Assembly: GCA_021648845.1 (NCBI GenBank)
Contig: JAKJHY010000004.1
Location: 62,001-126,000, forward strand
Source of the DNA: Mycobacterium sp. MBM
GTDB taxonomy: Bacteria > Actinomycetota > Actinomycetes > Mycobacteriales > Mycobacteriaceae
Length of the DNA: 64,000 nt
Reading direction: 5' to 3'
The notes under the pieces were generated by a model. It was not told where the DNA came from and searched no databases. It saw only the letters and a list, made by a program, of their open reading frames with translations. Each line of letters begins with the position of its first letter. Position 1 is the stretch's first letter. Below are positions 16,394-25,947 of this stretch, piece by piece. A program made the position numbers and the translations under genes.

Positions 16394-17460
16394 AACGCTC
16401 CGCGCCACCGCTGGGTGCGCCGCTGGACGACCGCGCCACCAACGCCGTCGTCTCGCTGCTGGAGCGGTTCTGGCTGAGCAGGGTGGTCCGGGCCGACTAT
16501 GCCGACGAGCGGGCAACGCGCACGCCACAGGATCCGATGACGCTCGTGTTGGCCCGACGGGAGATCGTGGCGCGCGACAAAGACGTTGTCGCACTGACCT
16601 TCTCCGCGCCCGACGGTCATGCACTGCCCGCCTGGCAACCCGGCGGCCATCTCGACCTGCACCTGCCGTCCGGCCGGCGGCGGCAGTACTCGCTGTGCGG
16701 GGATCCGCAGGACCGGCACCGGTACCGCATCGCGGTGCGCAAGATACCGGCCGGCGGTGGCGGCTCGCTGGAGATGCATGCCCTGCAGGTCGGCGACACC
16801 GTCACCGTCCGCGGCGCGCGCAACGGCTTCCCGTTCATCCCGTACGAGCGGGCGCTCTACATCGCCGGTGGAATCGGCATCACCCCGATCCTGCCGATGG
16901 TGCGGGCGGCGCAACGACTGGGCGCCGACTGGCATTTCGTGTATTGCGGCCGCAGTGCCGAGACCATTCCGTTCCTCGACGAGATCGCCTCCTGGGACCC
17001 CACGCGGGTGAGCGTCCGCCTCGACGACGAACACGGTGTGCCGACCGCCGACGACCTGCTCGGGAATGCGCCGGCCGGGGGTGCGGTCTATGTGTGCGGA
17101 CCGCCGCCGATGATCGAGACGGTGCGGCTGAATTTCGACCGATCCGTTTCCACCGCACTGCATTTCGAGCGTTTCAGCGCCCCACCGGTGCGTGACGGCA
17201 CGCCGTTCGAGATCGAACTCGCCCGCAGCGCCGAGGTGCTGTCGGTGGCGGCGGACGAATCCGTGCTCGAGGCGCTGGTGCGCCACCGCCCCGATATCGC
17301 GTACTCCTGCAAACAGGGATTCTGCGGAACCTGCCGGGTGAGTGTGCTGGCGGGAACCCCCGACCATCGCGAGAACCGGCTCACCGCCGAGGAGCGGGAG
17401 ACGTCGATGCTGCCGTGTGTATCCCGTTCGCTCACTGGGCGTTTGACCCTCGACCTGTAG
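16390..17460 (+). CDS. PDR/VanB-type ferredoxin reductase with C-terminal 2Fe-2S domain
   Basis: A 356-residue flavin oxidoreductase. Domains in order: FMN/FAD-binding barrel (RQYSLCGDP), NAD-binding domain (IAGGIGITPILPM, VYVCGPPPMI), then a plant-type ferredoxin domain with SCKQGFCGTCRVSVL and a distal MLPCVSR cysteine, giving four cluster Cys. This layout matches phthalate dioxygenase reductase and VanB, which carry electrons from NAD(P)H to an oxygenase. It is coupled by a 4-base overlap to the metal-dependent hydrolase, its likely electron acceptor. The 3' end overlaps the end of aftD by 29 bases on the other strand. Confidence 0.9.
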   Translation: MKRSAPPLGAPLDDRATNAVVSLLERFWLSRVVRADYADERATRTPQDPMTLVLARREIVARDKDVVALTFSAPDGHALPAWQPGGHLDLHLPSGRRRQYSLCGDPQDRHRYRIAVRKIPAGGGGSLEMHALQVGDTVTVRGARNGFPFIPYERALYIAGGIGITPILPMVRAAQRLGADWHFVYCGRSAETIPFLDEIASWDPTRVSVRLDDEHGVPTADDLLGNAPAGGAVYVCGPPPMIETVRLNFDRSVSTALHFERFSAPPVRDGTPFEIELARSAEVLSVAADESVLEALVRHRPDIAYSCKQGFCGTCRVSVLAGTPDHRENRLTAEERETSMLPCVSRSLTGRLTLDL

Positions 17461-20400
17461 CCGTCCGCGTTCGCCGCCGCAGATCCACCGTGCTGGCCGC
17501 CAGCATCGCCACCGATACCAGCGCGAGGAACTGCACGCCCACCGAATGCCCGAGGTAACCGTCCACCGAGCGCCACGGGCCACGGGACAGCACGGCGCCG
17601 GCCAGGACCAACCCGCCGGCCGCGACGCCGACGGTCACCGCCTCGGCACGGCCCTTCAGCAGATAGCGGACGCCGAGCGCAGCCCCCACCAGCGCGACCC
17701 CGGCGACACCACTGATCAGGGCGCCCACCGCCAACACGGCGGCACCGGTGAGCCAGGGTCCGGGCGTCCACGGCCGCACCGGCTCACCGGCACGCTCACG
17801 CCGGATCGGTAGCAGCGCAAGCAAAGCCAACACCGGCAATAGTGCCAGTCCGCCGAACAGACCGATCCGGTAGACGCGGTTGGCGGGAAACGTGATGTCC
17901 ACCGGTCCACTGGTGCCTGCCGGGATCACCCAACCCTGCTGCCAGCCGTTGACGGTGATCGCTTGCAAGGCCGTCCCGTCCCCGCTGTGCGCCTGCCACC
18001 CCGGATTTACGCTCTCGGGGACCACCACGACGCGGTCGCGGTCGGCCGCGGTCACCTCGATCTCGCGACGGTCGGAGGTCCACGTCCCGGTCGCAGCGGT
18101 GTACACCGGGGCCGGAACCAGTTCCTCGGCGCGGGGCGCGGCAAGCTGGACACCGTCGACCACGAAGGCCTCACCGGGACTGACCAGCAACTCCTGCTGG
18201 CCTGCCGGAAGTGTGATGCGCTCGGTCCCGCACGGTGTCGCCGCGATCGGCTCGTTGTCCAGCAACGCGCCGACGGTGGTGGCGACCGAGGTCTGGATGA
18301 ACTGTCCGGCCACCCCGATGATCGGTCCCCGCCCGCAGGCCAGCGCGATCGGTCGGTCGCGGTCGGCCGGGTCGGCGGCGCCGATCGCCTCGCCCGCGGC
18401 GTCGAGCACCTGTACCTCGGCCAGCCCGGTCGGCTTGAGCTGATCGAAACCCAGTGCGGTGCGGTCGATCACGTCGGTCCAGTCCAGGATCGACAGTTCG
18501 ACCGTATCGGTCACCGTCGGGAACAGGTCGAACGTCTGCGGTCCGGTCCCGTCCATTCTGCGGATCTGCGGGCCGGCACCCAAGTCGACCGCGACCATCG
18601 TCGGATGCGCGGGCAATACGGAGGAACTCGGTGTCAGGGTCAGTGCAGCGACCTCGGTGGGCTCGGGGAGTTTCACCGTCAGGGTGGGCGGCTTCTTGAA
18701 TTGGACATCGCTCTGCGGTGCCGTCCACGCGGTACGCGGATCCCCGTCGGTGGCGGCATAGGCCGAGCCGAGCACATCGATCAGGTCGGAATCCCCAGTC
18801 GCCCTGGTGGTTCCGTGGGCACTGATCAGATCGGCCAGTCGCGGTCCTTGGCGCGCCCGCACCCATATCGTCGGTGTCACCTCGGTGGGCTGGGGCACGG
18901 TGAGGGTGCGGCTCATATTCACCGCCTCCTCGGGTGCGAGCGCCATGGTGGCTGCGCAGTGGATGCCGTCGGGCGCCTCTGCGCAGCCCGGCCGGCCCAG
19001 CAGTTCGGAGCCGAGGTCCCATTGCGCGACCGCGGAGCCCGCCGGCGGGCCGGGCACGTCCACGGTGCGTCGCAGCGTGACCGGGTGGGCGAAACCCGAT
19101 GCGTCGTATTGGGTTACCGACAGATCGGTGATGCCGAACTGCACCCCGGGCGAACCGTCATCGGTGCCGACGGCGGTGATGCGCATCCATGGTGTCTCCC
19201 CGAACGGCAACGCCGCCGACAGCGGTTTGCCGGGCTCGTCGAAACGCAGGGTGGTGGTGCCGTTCACCGTCGAGACCTCGATGCGGCGGACCTGCGCGCC
19301 GACGGCGGTGGCACTCGGGGTGATGGTGACCGCGGCGTTGGTGACCGGGTGATCGAAGTCGACCTGCATCCACTGGCCGACGGCGGTCTGCAGCGAGTTC
19401 GACACCCAGCTGGTCGAGGAATCCGCGTCGATCGCGGCGGCCGGACCGGAGGACGGCGAGACATTGGGCAGTGCAGTCGAATCCGACGCCGAGCTCGACA
19501 CGCTGATCTTTCCGCCCGTCCACCGTGCGTACAGCGGATCGGTGCCCGCCGGATAGTCCATCACCCGGTTGAACGTCTGCCGGCGTTCGTCGGGGGTGCG
19601 CACCGCCGAGGAGTGGTTGTCCACGCGCCCGTAGTCGGTCTCCCGGGCCAGCGGTGTATCGGTGACCGTCACCAAGGGTGCGGAGACGCCGGCGCGCTGC
19701 GCATCGGCGGTCAGCAGCATCGGCCCGAGCGGCTCGCGGCCGGTGAGTCGGCGCCGTTCGTCGAGGCGCAGTAGTGCTTCCGGGCCGCCGTCCACGCGGG
19801 CCATCGCATCGAGATCGGTCAGATACGGCGCGGACCGGGGCTGTTCGACCCGGTAGATCTCGACCGCCGGGTATTGCGGGCGCAGACCGCTGTCGGTGAC
19901 GAATCCCTCCAGGGTGCCGGGCCCGACCGGGTCGCCGAATTCGGCGACCTTGGTCAGGCCCGCCGACCCGTCGATGGCGCGGTGCACCAGGATGGGGCGC
20001 GCCGAGCGCGAGGTCTCCGGGTCCAGGTCGTTGCGCACCACCACGAACGAAATGCCTTGCTGGGAAAGGGTGTCGGCCAGGCCCGCCGACGGTTGACCGG
20101 CCGCGAACAGCCGCTGCACGGCGTCGAGCGCACGGATGGTCTGGGGCGGGGTCAGCGGTATCGAGTCGCGCACCCCCCAGGGGCTGCCGCCGAGCACCTG
20201 CAGCGGCTCGTCATGGCTGTTGCCCCAGACCTGCGTCGCGAACGGGGCGCCCGGTGCGACCAGGACCCGTCCACGGTCGGTGTTGTGCGCATCCAGCCAG
20301 GCGGCGGTGTCGTGCCAGTACCCGGGAATCGCCTCGAAGCTGCCGGGCGGGGTCAGCCGGCCGGTCCAGGCCAGCGAGGTGCCCGCGACCAGCGCGGTGA

Positions 20401-21664
20401 GGATGACCAGGCCGACGGCGACCCGCTTGTCCCGCTCGGGGTGCGCGACGGCGTGTATCCATTCGGGCCGGGAGACGCTGCCGGGCAGGGGTATCCGGCC
20501 CAGCAGGTGAGCCAGCCCGAGCGCCAGGGGCAGCCGGATCAGCGGCTCCAGCTTGTGCACATTGCGCAGCGGCGTGCCGTCGGCGTCGAGGAACAATTGC
20601 ACCTGCGTGGCAATCGGGGAGCCCAGCCCGCCCGAGTAGCCGATGGCCAGCAGGGTGACGCCGACGAACAGGATGGCGATGAGCCGGCCGCGGGCGGGCA
20701 TGGTGCGCATCGCCAGCCCGGCCAGCCCGGCCGCCGCGACCAGGGTGGTGGCCAGCACCGCGACCGAACTGGTGACCAGGGTCGAGCCGGCGGTAGCCGT
20801 CGGCGCGACAAAGGGTGTCCAGCTGTCGGTGCCGCGCAGCACCTCGGTCAGCGACAGCCAGCGGGTGGTGACGCCGGAGGACTCGATGTAGTCCAGGAAC
20901 GGCGGGCTGATGCGGCCCAACATGACCAGCGCGACCGACCACCAGGTGATGGCCAGCGCGGTGCACAGCGCCCACCACGCGGTGAACCGCCACCACTGTC
21001 GGTTCGGGCGGTGCGCGGCCCACCAGATGACGGCGGCCAGACACCCGGTCAGGGTGGCGACCGCGTTGACCGCTCCCATCAGCGCGACGGCGACCGCCGA
21101 GCGGGCGGCCAGCAGCCGGACCCGGTCGTCGCCGCGCATGGCGTAGATCACCGGCAGCAGCACCCACGGCGCGAGCATCATCGGCAGGGTCTCCGAGGAG
21201 ATGGCGCCCAAGGTGGTCAGCACCCGTGGGGAGAGCGCGAACGCGCATCCGGCGATGACCCGTGCGCTGGTGTTTCCGATGCCCAGCGCTTCGGCCACGC
21301 GCAGCAGACCCCAGAACCCGACGGTCAGCAGCAGCGCCCACCACAGTCGTTGGGTCACCCAGCCGGGCAGGCCCAGCGCATCGCCGGCCAGGAAGAACGC
21401 GCCGTGCGGGAACAGATAGCCGTACGCCTGGTTCTGTGCCTGCCCGAACGGCAGATCGCTGTTCCACAGATCGGCGGCGCGGGCCAGGAACCGCAGCGGA
21501 TTGGCGGTCAGGTCGAGCTTGGTGTCAGGGGAGACGCGGCCCGGGGACTGCAGAAACGCCAGGATCAGAAAAGCGGTACCGACCAGCCACAGCCAACGCC
21601 GTGACAGATGATGGGGAACTCCGGCTGCCGGCGTGCCCGGGTCAGGCCCGGTTGCCGTATTCAA
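17432..21664 (-). CDS. aftD: AftD arabinofuranosyltransferase
   Basis: A 1410-residue membrane glycosyltransferase that adds arabinofuranose from decaprenyl-phosphoryl-arabinose during arabinogalactan and lipoarabinomannan synthesis; essential in M. smegmatis. The N-terminal third is a GT-C membrane domain opening LQSPGRVSPDTKLDLTANPL, identical in style to Rv0236c. The middle is a large periplasmic part with carbohydrate-binding-like repeats (SSSTSWVSN, QWMQVDFDHP), and more helices lie at the C-terminus. The start is a TTG at 21664, inside the 3' end of the small upstream gene (23-base overlap); no later ATG or GTG precedes the conserved first helix. Length agrees with the 1400-residue homologue. 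Confidence 0.95.
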   Translation of the reverse strand: MNTATGPDPGTPAAGVPHHLSRRWLWLVGTAFLILAFLQSPGRVSPDTKLDLTANPLRFLARAADLWNSDLPFGQAQNQAYGYLFPHGAFFLAGDALGLPGWVTQRLWWALLLTVGFWGLLRVAEALGIGNTSARVIAGCAFALSPRVLTTLGAISSETLPMMLAPWVLLPVIYAMRGDDRVRLLAARSAVAVALMGAVNAVATLTGCLAAVIWWAAHRPNRQWWRFTAWWALCTALAITWWSVALVMLGRISPPFLDYIESSGVTTRWLSLTEVLRGTDSWTPFVAPTATAGSTLVTSSVAVLATTLVAAAGLAGLAMRTMPARGRLIAILFVGVTLLAIGYSGGLGSPIATQVQLFLDADGTPLRNVHKLEPLIRLPLALGLAHLLGRIPLPGSVSRPEWIHAVAHPERDKRVAVGLVILTALVAGTSLAWTGRLTPPGSFEAIPGYWHDTAAWLDAHNTDRGRVLVAPGAPFATQVWGNSHDEPLQVLGGSPWGVRDSIPLTPPQTIRALDAVQRLFAAGQPSAGLADTLSQQGISFVVVRNDLDPETSRSARPILVHRAIDGSAGLTKVAEFGDPVGPGTLEGFVTDSGLRPQYPAVEIYRVEQPRSAPYLTDLDAMARVDGGPEALLRLDERRRLTGREPLGPMLLTADAQRAGVSAPLVTVTDTPLARETDYGRVDNHSSAVRTPDERRQTFNRVMDYPAGTDPLYARWTGGKISVSSSASDSTALPNVSPSSGPAAAIDADSSTSWVSNSLQTAVGQWMQVDFDHPVTNAAVTITPSATAVGAQVRRIEVSTVNGTTTLRFDEPGKPLSAALPFGETPWMRITAVGTDDGSPGVQFGITDLSVTQYDASGFAHPVTLRRTVDVPGPPAGSAVAQWDLGSELLGRPGCAEAPDGIHCAATMALAPEEAVNMSRTLTVPQPTEVTPTIWVRARQGPRLADLISAHGTTRATGDSDLIDVLGSAYAATDGDPRTAWTAPQSDVQFKKPPTLTVKLPEPTEVAALTLTPSSSVLPAHPTMVAVDLGAGPQIRRMDGTGPQTFDLFPTVTDTVELSILDWTDVIDRTALGFDQLKPTGLAEVQVLDAAGEAIGAADPADRDRPIALACGRGPIIGVAGQFIQTSVATTVGALLDNEPIAATPCGTERITLPAGQQELLVSPGEAFVVDGVQLAAPRAEELVPAPVYTAATGTWTSDRREIEVTAADRDRVVVVPESVNPGWQAHSGDGTALQAITVNGWQQGWVIPAGTSGPVDITFPANRVYRIGLFGGLALLPVLALLALLPIRRERAGEPVRPWTPGPWLTGAAVLAVGALISGVAGVALVGAALGVRYLLKGRAEAVTVGVAAGGLVLAGAVLSRGPWRSVDGYLGHSVGVQFLALVSVAMLAASTVDLRRRTRTATGRGSNAQ

Positions 21665-21815
21665 CGCGATTGAGCACCGAGGACGCCGGGTCTCCCGATT
21701 GCACCGGCGGCTTGGTGTCCTGCTGGACCATCAGCGTGACGCCGAAGATCGCCGCCGCACCCAGCAGCAGGCCGACCACGATGCTGGCCGCAGCGGGCAC
21801 GACGAACCGTTCCAT
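21642..21815 (-). CDS. Small membrane protein (Rv0236A type)
   Basis: A 57-residue protein starting MERFVVPAAASIVVGLLLG. A single hydrophobic helix (residues 4-26) is followed by a short polar tail ending NRVEYGNRA. It matches the M. tuberculosis Rv0236A small protein that precedes aftD. The frame shares 23 bases with aftD, so translation is probably coupled, and it could be an AftD accessory subunit. Residues 20-26 look more like an anchor than a cleaved signal peptide. Confidence 0.85.
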   Translation of the reverse strand: MERFVVPAAASIVVGLLLGAAAIFGVTLMVQQDTKPPVQSGDPASSVLNRVEYGNRA

Positions 21816-21911
21816 GCCGCAAACCTAGCACGTCAGAATGAGGCGGTAATCGCGGTGCAACGGGCGCTTCGGGGCTCGCTGCGGGCGGGAGGGCCCGCGC
21901 CGACCTGCGCG

Positions 21912-21923
21912 GATACGCGTATC
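21912..21923. promoter_or_regulatory. Perfect 12-bp palindrome between divergent genes
   Basis: GATACGCGTATC is a perfect palindrome midway between the divergent Rv0236A-type and lpqI genes, 23 bases upstream of the lpqI -10. Possible operator; no regulator is assigned. Confidence 0.35.
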
Positions 21924-21946
21924 GCCGCGCGACGAGCGTGGGCCGC

Positions 21947-21952
21947 TAGTCT
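21947..21952 (+). promoter_or_regulatory. Probable -10 of the lpqI promoter
   Basis: TAGTCT ends 8 bases before the lpqI ATG, consistent with a leaderless or nearly leaderless mRNA. Confidence 0.4.
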
Positions 21953-21960
21953 CGATAGCC

Positions 21961-23121
21961 ATGTCGATGTCGCGTGCACTCGGTGCCCTGACCGCGCTGT
22001 CCGGTCTGCTGCTGGCCTGCTCACCCGCCGAGCCGCAGGAGGCGGCCGCGCCGCCGGCGCCGGCAAGCAGCGCCGCGGCCGTCCCGACCAACGCCTCCTT
22101 CGACTTGCCGCTGCCGGCCGCACCGGCGTCCGGGTCCTGCGATATCGCCTCGATGTCGTCCCGGGACAAGCTCGCCCAGCTGCTGATGGTCGGTGTCACC
22201 GACGCCGCCGACGCCCGCGCGGTGGTCGCCGATCAGCATGTCGGCGGCATCATGATCGGTAGCTGGACCGACAAGTCGATGTTGGGCGCGCCGCTGGCCG
22301 ATATCGCCGCGGCCGCGGGCCCGCTGTCGCTGGCGGTCAGCGTCGATGAGGAAGGTGGCCGGGTGTCCCGGCTGGCGGGCCTGATCGGCAGCCAACCCCC
22401 GGCGCGGGTGCTCGCCGAGACCAAGACTCCCGACGAGGTCTACGGCATCGCGCTGGAACGCGGTCGGGCCATGCGCGGACTGGGCATCACCGTCGATTTC
22501 GCTCCCGTGGTCGATCTGACGCAGCAGAGCGCCGCGATCGGGGACCGCTCGTTCGGTGACGATCCGCAGACGGTGACCGAGTACGCCGGCGCCTACGCCC
22601 GCGGCCTGCGCGACGCCGGGGTGTTGCCGGTGCTCAAGCATTTCCCCGGGCACGGTCGCGCAGCGGGTGATTCCCATACCGGCGCGGTGTCGACCCCGCC
22701 GCTGGCCGAACTGCAGACCAGCGACCTGGTGCCGTACCGCACATTGGTCAACCAGCCGCCGGTGGCGGTCATGGTCGGCCACATGCAGGTCCCCGGGCTC
22801 ACGGGCGGTGAGCAGGCCAGCCTGAGCCCCGCCGCCTACCACCTGCTGCGCACCGAGTTCGGCTTCGGCGGTGTGGTGTACACCGACGATCTGTCCAGCA
22901 TGGCCGCCATCAACCAGCAGTACGGGGTGGCGGCAGCGGTGCTGAAATCCCTGCAGGCCGGCGCCGATATCGCGCTGTGGATCACCACCGCCGAGGTTCC
23001 CGCCGTGTTGGACCGCCTGGAGCAGGCGCTGGCCTCCGGTGAGCTGTCCCAGGCCGCGGTGGATGCGTCGGTGCAGCGGGTGGCAGCCTCGAAGGGCCCT
23101 AATCCCAACTGCGGCCGCTGA
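21961..23121 (+). CDS. lpqI: LpqI lipoprotein beta-N-acetylglucosaminidase
   Basis: A glycoside hydrolase family 3 lipoprotein of 386 residues. The N-terminus is a lipoprotein signal with lipobox LLAC (Cys at residue 20), so it is anchored outside the membrane. The GH3 landmarks are SVDEEGGRVSRL, KHFPGHGRAAGDSHTG (with the His of the NagZ His-Asp pair) and VVYTDDLSSMAAI, where the Asp is the nucleophile. Known LpqI removes GlcNAc in peptidoglycan recycling in mycobacteria. It is followed 19 bases later by the TetR gene, as in Rv0237-Rv0238. Confidence 0.93.
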   Translation: MSMSRALGALTALSGLLLACSPAEPQEAAAPPAPASSAAAVPTNASFDLPLPAAPASGSCDIASMSSRDKLAQLLMVGVTDAADARAVVADQHVGGIMIGSWTDKSMLGAPLADIAAAAGPLSLAVSVDEEGGRVSRLAGLIGSQPPARVLAETKTPDEVYGIALERGRAMRGLGITVDFAPVVDLTQQSAAIGDRSFGDDPQTVTEYAGAYARGLRDAGVLPVLKHFPGHGRAAGDSHTGAVSTPPLAELQTSDLVPYRTLVNQPPVAVMVGHMQVPGLTGGEQASLSPAAYHLLRTEFGFGGVVYTDDLSSMAAINQQYGVAAAVLKSLQAGADIALWITTAEVPAVLDRLEQALASGELSQAAVDASVQRVAASKGPNPNCGR

Positions 23122-23128
23122 TCACCCG

Positions 23129-23134
23129 TACTCT
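23129..23134 (+). promoter_or_regulatory. Probable -10 of a leaderless promoter for the TetR gene
   Basis: TACTCT ends 6 bases before the ATG at 23141, and there is no ribosome binding site. Confidence 0.4.
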
Positions 23135-23140
23135 GTTCCG

Positions 23141-23743
23141 ATGGCCGGTGGAACCAAGCGGTTGCCGCGCGCGGTGCGCGAGCAGCAGATGCTCGACGCC
23201 GCCGTGCAGATGTTCTCCATCAACGGCTATCACGAGACCTCGATGGATGCGATCGCCGCCGAGGCGCAGATCTCCAAGCCGATGCTCTACCTCTACTACG
23301 GTTCCAAGGAGGACCTGTTCGGCGCCTGCCTGGACCGCGAGCTGAACCGGTTCGTCGACGAGGTGCGCGGCAGGATCGACTTCACCCAGAGTCCAAAGGA
23401 CATGCTCACCAATGCCGTTGGCGCGTTCCTCGGCTATATCGACAGCAACCGTGCGTCGTGGATCGTGCTGTACAGCCAGGCCACCAGTTCGCAGGCCTTC
23501 GCGCACACGGTGCGCGAAGGCCGCGAACGGATCATCGATCTGGTGGGCAGACTGCTGCAGTCCGGCACCAGAAACCCGGAACCGGGCGCGGATTTCAACA
23601 TGATGGCCGTCGCGCTGGTGGGGGCCGGCGAGGCGATCGCCGACCGGGTCAGCACCGGTGACGCCGACGTCCACGACGCGACGGAGCTGATGATCAACCT
23701 GTTCTGGCGCGGTCTGAAGGGCAAACCGAGCGAGAAGGGTTAG
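23141..23743 (+). CDS. TetR-family regulator (Rv0238 type)
   Basis: A 200-residue TetR protein. The N-terminal HTH is clear (QMLDAAVQMFSINGYHETSMDAIAAEAQISKPMLYLYYGSKEDLF, residues about 13-58). The C-terminal ligand domain is all-helical. It matches Rv0238 in position. The 4-base tail overlap with htdX puts it beside the htdX-fabG4/fadA2 lipid genes, and a fatty acyl-CoA type effector is plausible. It is the nearest candidate to bind the TTACT-N5-GTAA operators described here, by proximity only. ATG 23141 is chosen over longer frames that run into lpqI. Confidence 0.9.
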   Translation: MAGGTKRLPRAVREQQMLDAAVQMFSINGYHETSMDAIAAEAQISKPMLYLYYGSKEDLFGACLDRELNRFVDEVRGRIDFTQSPKDMLTNAVGAFLGYIDSNRASWIVLYSQATSSQAFAHTVREGRERIIDLVGRLLQSGTRNPEPGADFNMMAVALVGAGEAIADRVSTGDADVHDATELMINLFWRGLKGKPSEKG

Positions 23744-24585
23744 TTCAGCCCGGTCACCGTCGCGGTCAGATGCGGATAACCCTTCGTCAGGTGCCGCAGG
23801 GTCAGCTCCCAGCCGTCGTCGACGCGATCGGTGTACAGCCCGGCACGCGCCGGCAGCAACACCGGCTTGCCGAACCGCACCGAGTACTTCACCGCATCCG
23901 GTAACTGGCCCTCGATATTGGCCAGCACGGCTGCCGCACTGAACATTCCGTGCGCGATCGAGGTCGGGAAGCCGAACAGCTTGGCGCCGATCGAACTGGT
24001 GTGGATGGGGTTGTGGTCCCCGCCGATCGCCGCATAGGAGCGGATCTGGCCCGCCGTGAAGCTCAGCACCGCGTTGGGTGGCGGCAGCTTCGGCTGTTTG
24101 GGCGGTTCGGGGCGCGGCGCATCGGACAGACTGGTGCGCTGCTGGTGCAGGAATGTGGTGGTCTGTTCCCAGGCCAGCTCATAGCCGATCTTGATGCTGG
24201 TAATCAGGTCGACCAGCAGGCCCTTGCGGTGCTCGCGCAGGTTCTCCGCGTGCACCGACACATCCAGCACATCGCTGACGGTGATCGGCCGGTACTGGGT
24301 GATGTGATTTTCGGTGTGCACCGAACCCATTGCCGCGAAGGGGAAATCGAACGACGTGGCCAGCGACATCATGGTCGGGAAGGTCAGCGCGAACGGGTAG
24401 GTCAAGGGCACCGCATTGTCGAAGCGCAGGCCGGTGACGTTCGCGTAGGCGGCGACATTGGCGGGGTCGATCCGCAGTTCGGGCACGTGCACGGTGCGGT
24501 CGGGCAGGCCGCCGGAACGCGGCACGAACGGTAGCGCGCCGGCCACCGCGCGGGCCATGTTGAGCAGGCCGTTGGGCTGGCTCAT
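23740..24585 (-). CDS. htdX: 3-hydroxyacyl-thioester dehydratase HtdX
   Basis: A MaoC-like hot-dog hydratase/dehydratase of 281 residues. The N-terminal half is a degenerate hot dog (ALTFPTMMSLATSFDFPFAAMGSVHTENHI), and the C-terminal half carries the catalytic hydratase motif GGDHNPIHTSSIGAKLFGFPTSIAHGM with Asp and His. It matches Rv0241c HtdX, which interconverts 3-hydroxyacyl and enoyl thioesters. ATG 24585 overlaps the fabG4 stop (ATGA), so it is the second gene of a fabG4-htdX operon: ketoreduction followed by dehydration. Confidence 0.93.
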   Translation of the reverse strand: MSQPNGLLNMARAVAGALPFVPRSGGLPDRTVHVPELRIDPANVAAYANVTGLRFDNAVPLTYPFALTFPTMMSLATSFDFPFAAMGSVHTENHITQYRPITVSDVLDVSVHAENLREHRKGLLVDLITSIKIGYELAWEQTTTFLHQQRTSLSDAPRPEPPKQPKLPPPNAVLSFTAGQIRSYAAIGGDHNPIHTSSIGAKLFGFPTSIAHGMFSAAAVLANIEGQLPDAVKYSVRFGKPVLLPARAGLYTDRVDDGWELTLRHLTKGYPHLTATVTGLN

Positions 24586-25937
24586 CACGCCCCCAGCAGA
24601 GCTTGGCCGCAGACCCGGATCGTGTTGCCGGTGACCGCATTCGACGCCGGACTGGCGAAGTAGGCGATGGCCTCGGCGACATCGACGGGTTGACCACCCT
24701 GGAACAACGAGTTCAGCCGGCGGCCCACCTCGCGGGTGGCCAGTGGGATGGCCTCGGTCATCTTGGTTTCGATGAAACCCGGGGCGACGGCGTTGATGGT
24801 GATGCCCTTCCCGGCCAGCGTCGGCCCGAGCGCTTCGACGATGCCGATCATGCCGGCCTTGGTCGCGGCGTAGTTGGTCTGGCCGCGGTTACCCGCGATA
24901 CCGGCCATCGAGGACAGGCCGATCACCCGGCCGCCCTCGCCGAGGGCGCCGGCAGCCACCAGACCCTCGGTCAGAGTCAGCGGTGCCACGAGATTGACTG
25001 CGATCACCGAGTCCCAGCGCGCCTCGTCCATATTGGCCAGCAGCTTGTCGCGGGTGATCCCGGCGTTGTTGACCAGCACGTCGAGCGTGCCCTTATGGTG
25101 CTGGCCCAGGTGCGCGACGATCTGGTCCACCGCGTCGGGGGAGGTCACATCGAGCGCCAGCGCTGTGCCGCCCACCTTCTCGGCGGTCTGCTTGAGCGCG
25201 TCCTCGGCCGAGGGCACGTCAACGGCCACCACGGCGGCGCCGTCGCGGGAGAACACCTCGGCGATGGTCGCACCGATACCGCGGGCGGCGCCGGTCACCA
25301 CGGCGACCTTGCCGGCCAGTGGCTTGTCCCAGTCGGCCGGTGCGGTCGCCGCGGCCGCACCGACCCGGAACACTTGACCGTCGACGTAGGCGGACTTGCC
25401 GGACAGGACGAAGCGCAGCGTGGACTCGAGGCCGGAGGCGTCCGGTGCGGCGTCGGCAGCCAGGTAGACCAGTGCCACCGTGGCGCCGCGCTGCAGCTCC
25501 TTACCCAGCGAGCGGGTGAAGCCTTCCAGTGCGCGCTGCACGATGTGTTCGTGTGCGGACGGCGATGCCGAGGGCTCGGTTCCCACAACCACCACCCGGC
25601 CGCACGCGCCCAGGTTGCGCAGGACCGGGGTGAAGAACTTGTACAGCTCTTTGAGACCCGACGGCTCGGTGATGCCGGTGGCGTCGAACACCAGCCCGCC
25701 GAACTTGTCGGCCCAGCGACCACCGATGTTGTTGGAGACGACGTCGTAGTCGTCGGCCAGCGCCACGCGCAGGGGCTCGACGACGCGTCCGGACCCTCCG
25801 ATGAGCAGCGAGCCGTTCAGCGGCGGCTGCCCAGGACGGTAGCGACGCAGCTCCTCGGGCTGCGGGACGCCGAGTTGTTTGGCCAGGAACGATCCGGGCC
25901 CGGAATTGACCACTTGGGAGAACAAGTCGGAAGCCAT
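24585..25937 (-). CDS. fabG4: 3-oxoacyl-thioester reductase FabG4 (HMwFabG)
   Basis: A 450-residue high-molecular-weight FabG. The N-terminal flavodoxin-like domain (about residues 1-210) begins [21 protein letters not shown]. The C-terminal short-chain dehydrogenase domain has [17 protein letters not shown] (cofactor loop), NNAGITRDK, a catalytic Ser in [10 protein letters not shown] and the Tyr/Lys of [11 protein letters not shown]. Rv0242c is an NADH-dependent 3-oxoacyl-CoA reductase. The ATG at 25937 sits 7 bases after a TAAGTT -10 on the minus strand, so the mRNA is probably leaderless. That -10 overlaps a palindromic operator shared with fadE5. Operon with htdX. Confidence 0.95.
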   Translation of the reverse strand: MASDLFSQVVNSGPGSFLAKQLGVPQPEELRRYRPGQPPLNGSLLIGGSGRVVEPLRVALADDYDVVSNNIGGRWADKFGGLVFDATGITEPSGLKELYKFFTPVLRNLGACGRVVVVGTEPSASPSAHEHIVQRALEGFTRSLGKELQRGATVALVYLAADAAPDASGLESTLRFVLSGKSAYVDGQVFRVGAAAATAPADWDKPLAGKVAVVTGAARGIGATIAEVFSRDGAAVVAVDVPSAEDALKQTAEKVGGTALALDVTSPDAVDQIVAHLGQHHKGTLDVLVNNAGITRDKLLANMDEARWDSVIAVNLVAPLTLTEGLVAAGALGEGGRVIGLSSMAGIAGNRGQTNYAATKAGMIGIVEALGPTLAGKGITINAVAPGFIETKMTEAIPLATREVGRRLNSLFQGGQPVDVAEAIAYFASPASNAVTGNTIRVCGQALLGA

Positions 25938-25947
25938 GGGGACTAAC

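Noticed and set aside
17963..21604. Several long plus-strand frames opposite aftD
   Set aside because: They consist of Arg/Gly/Gln-rich text typical of high-GC shadows, while aftD matches its family over the full length.
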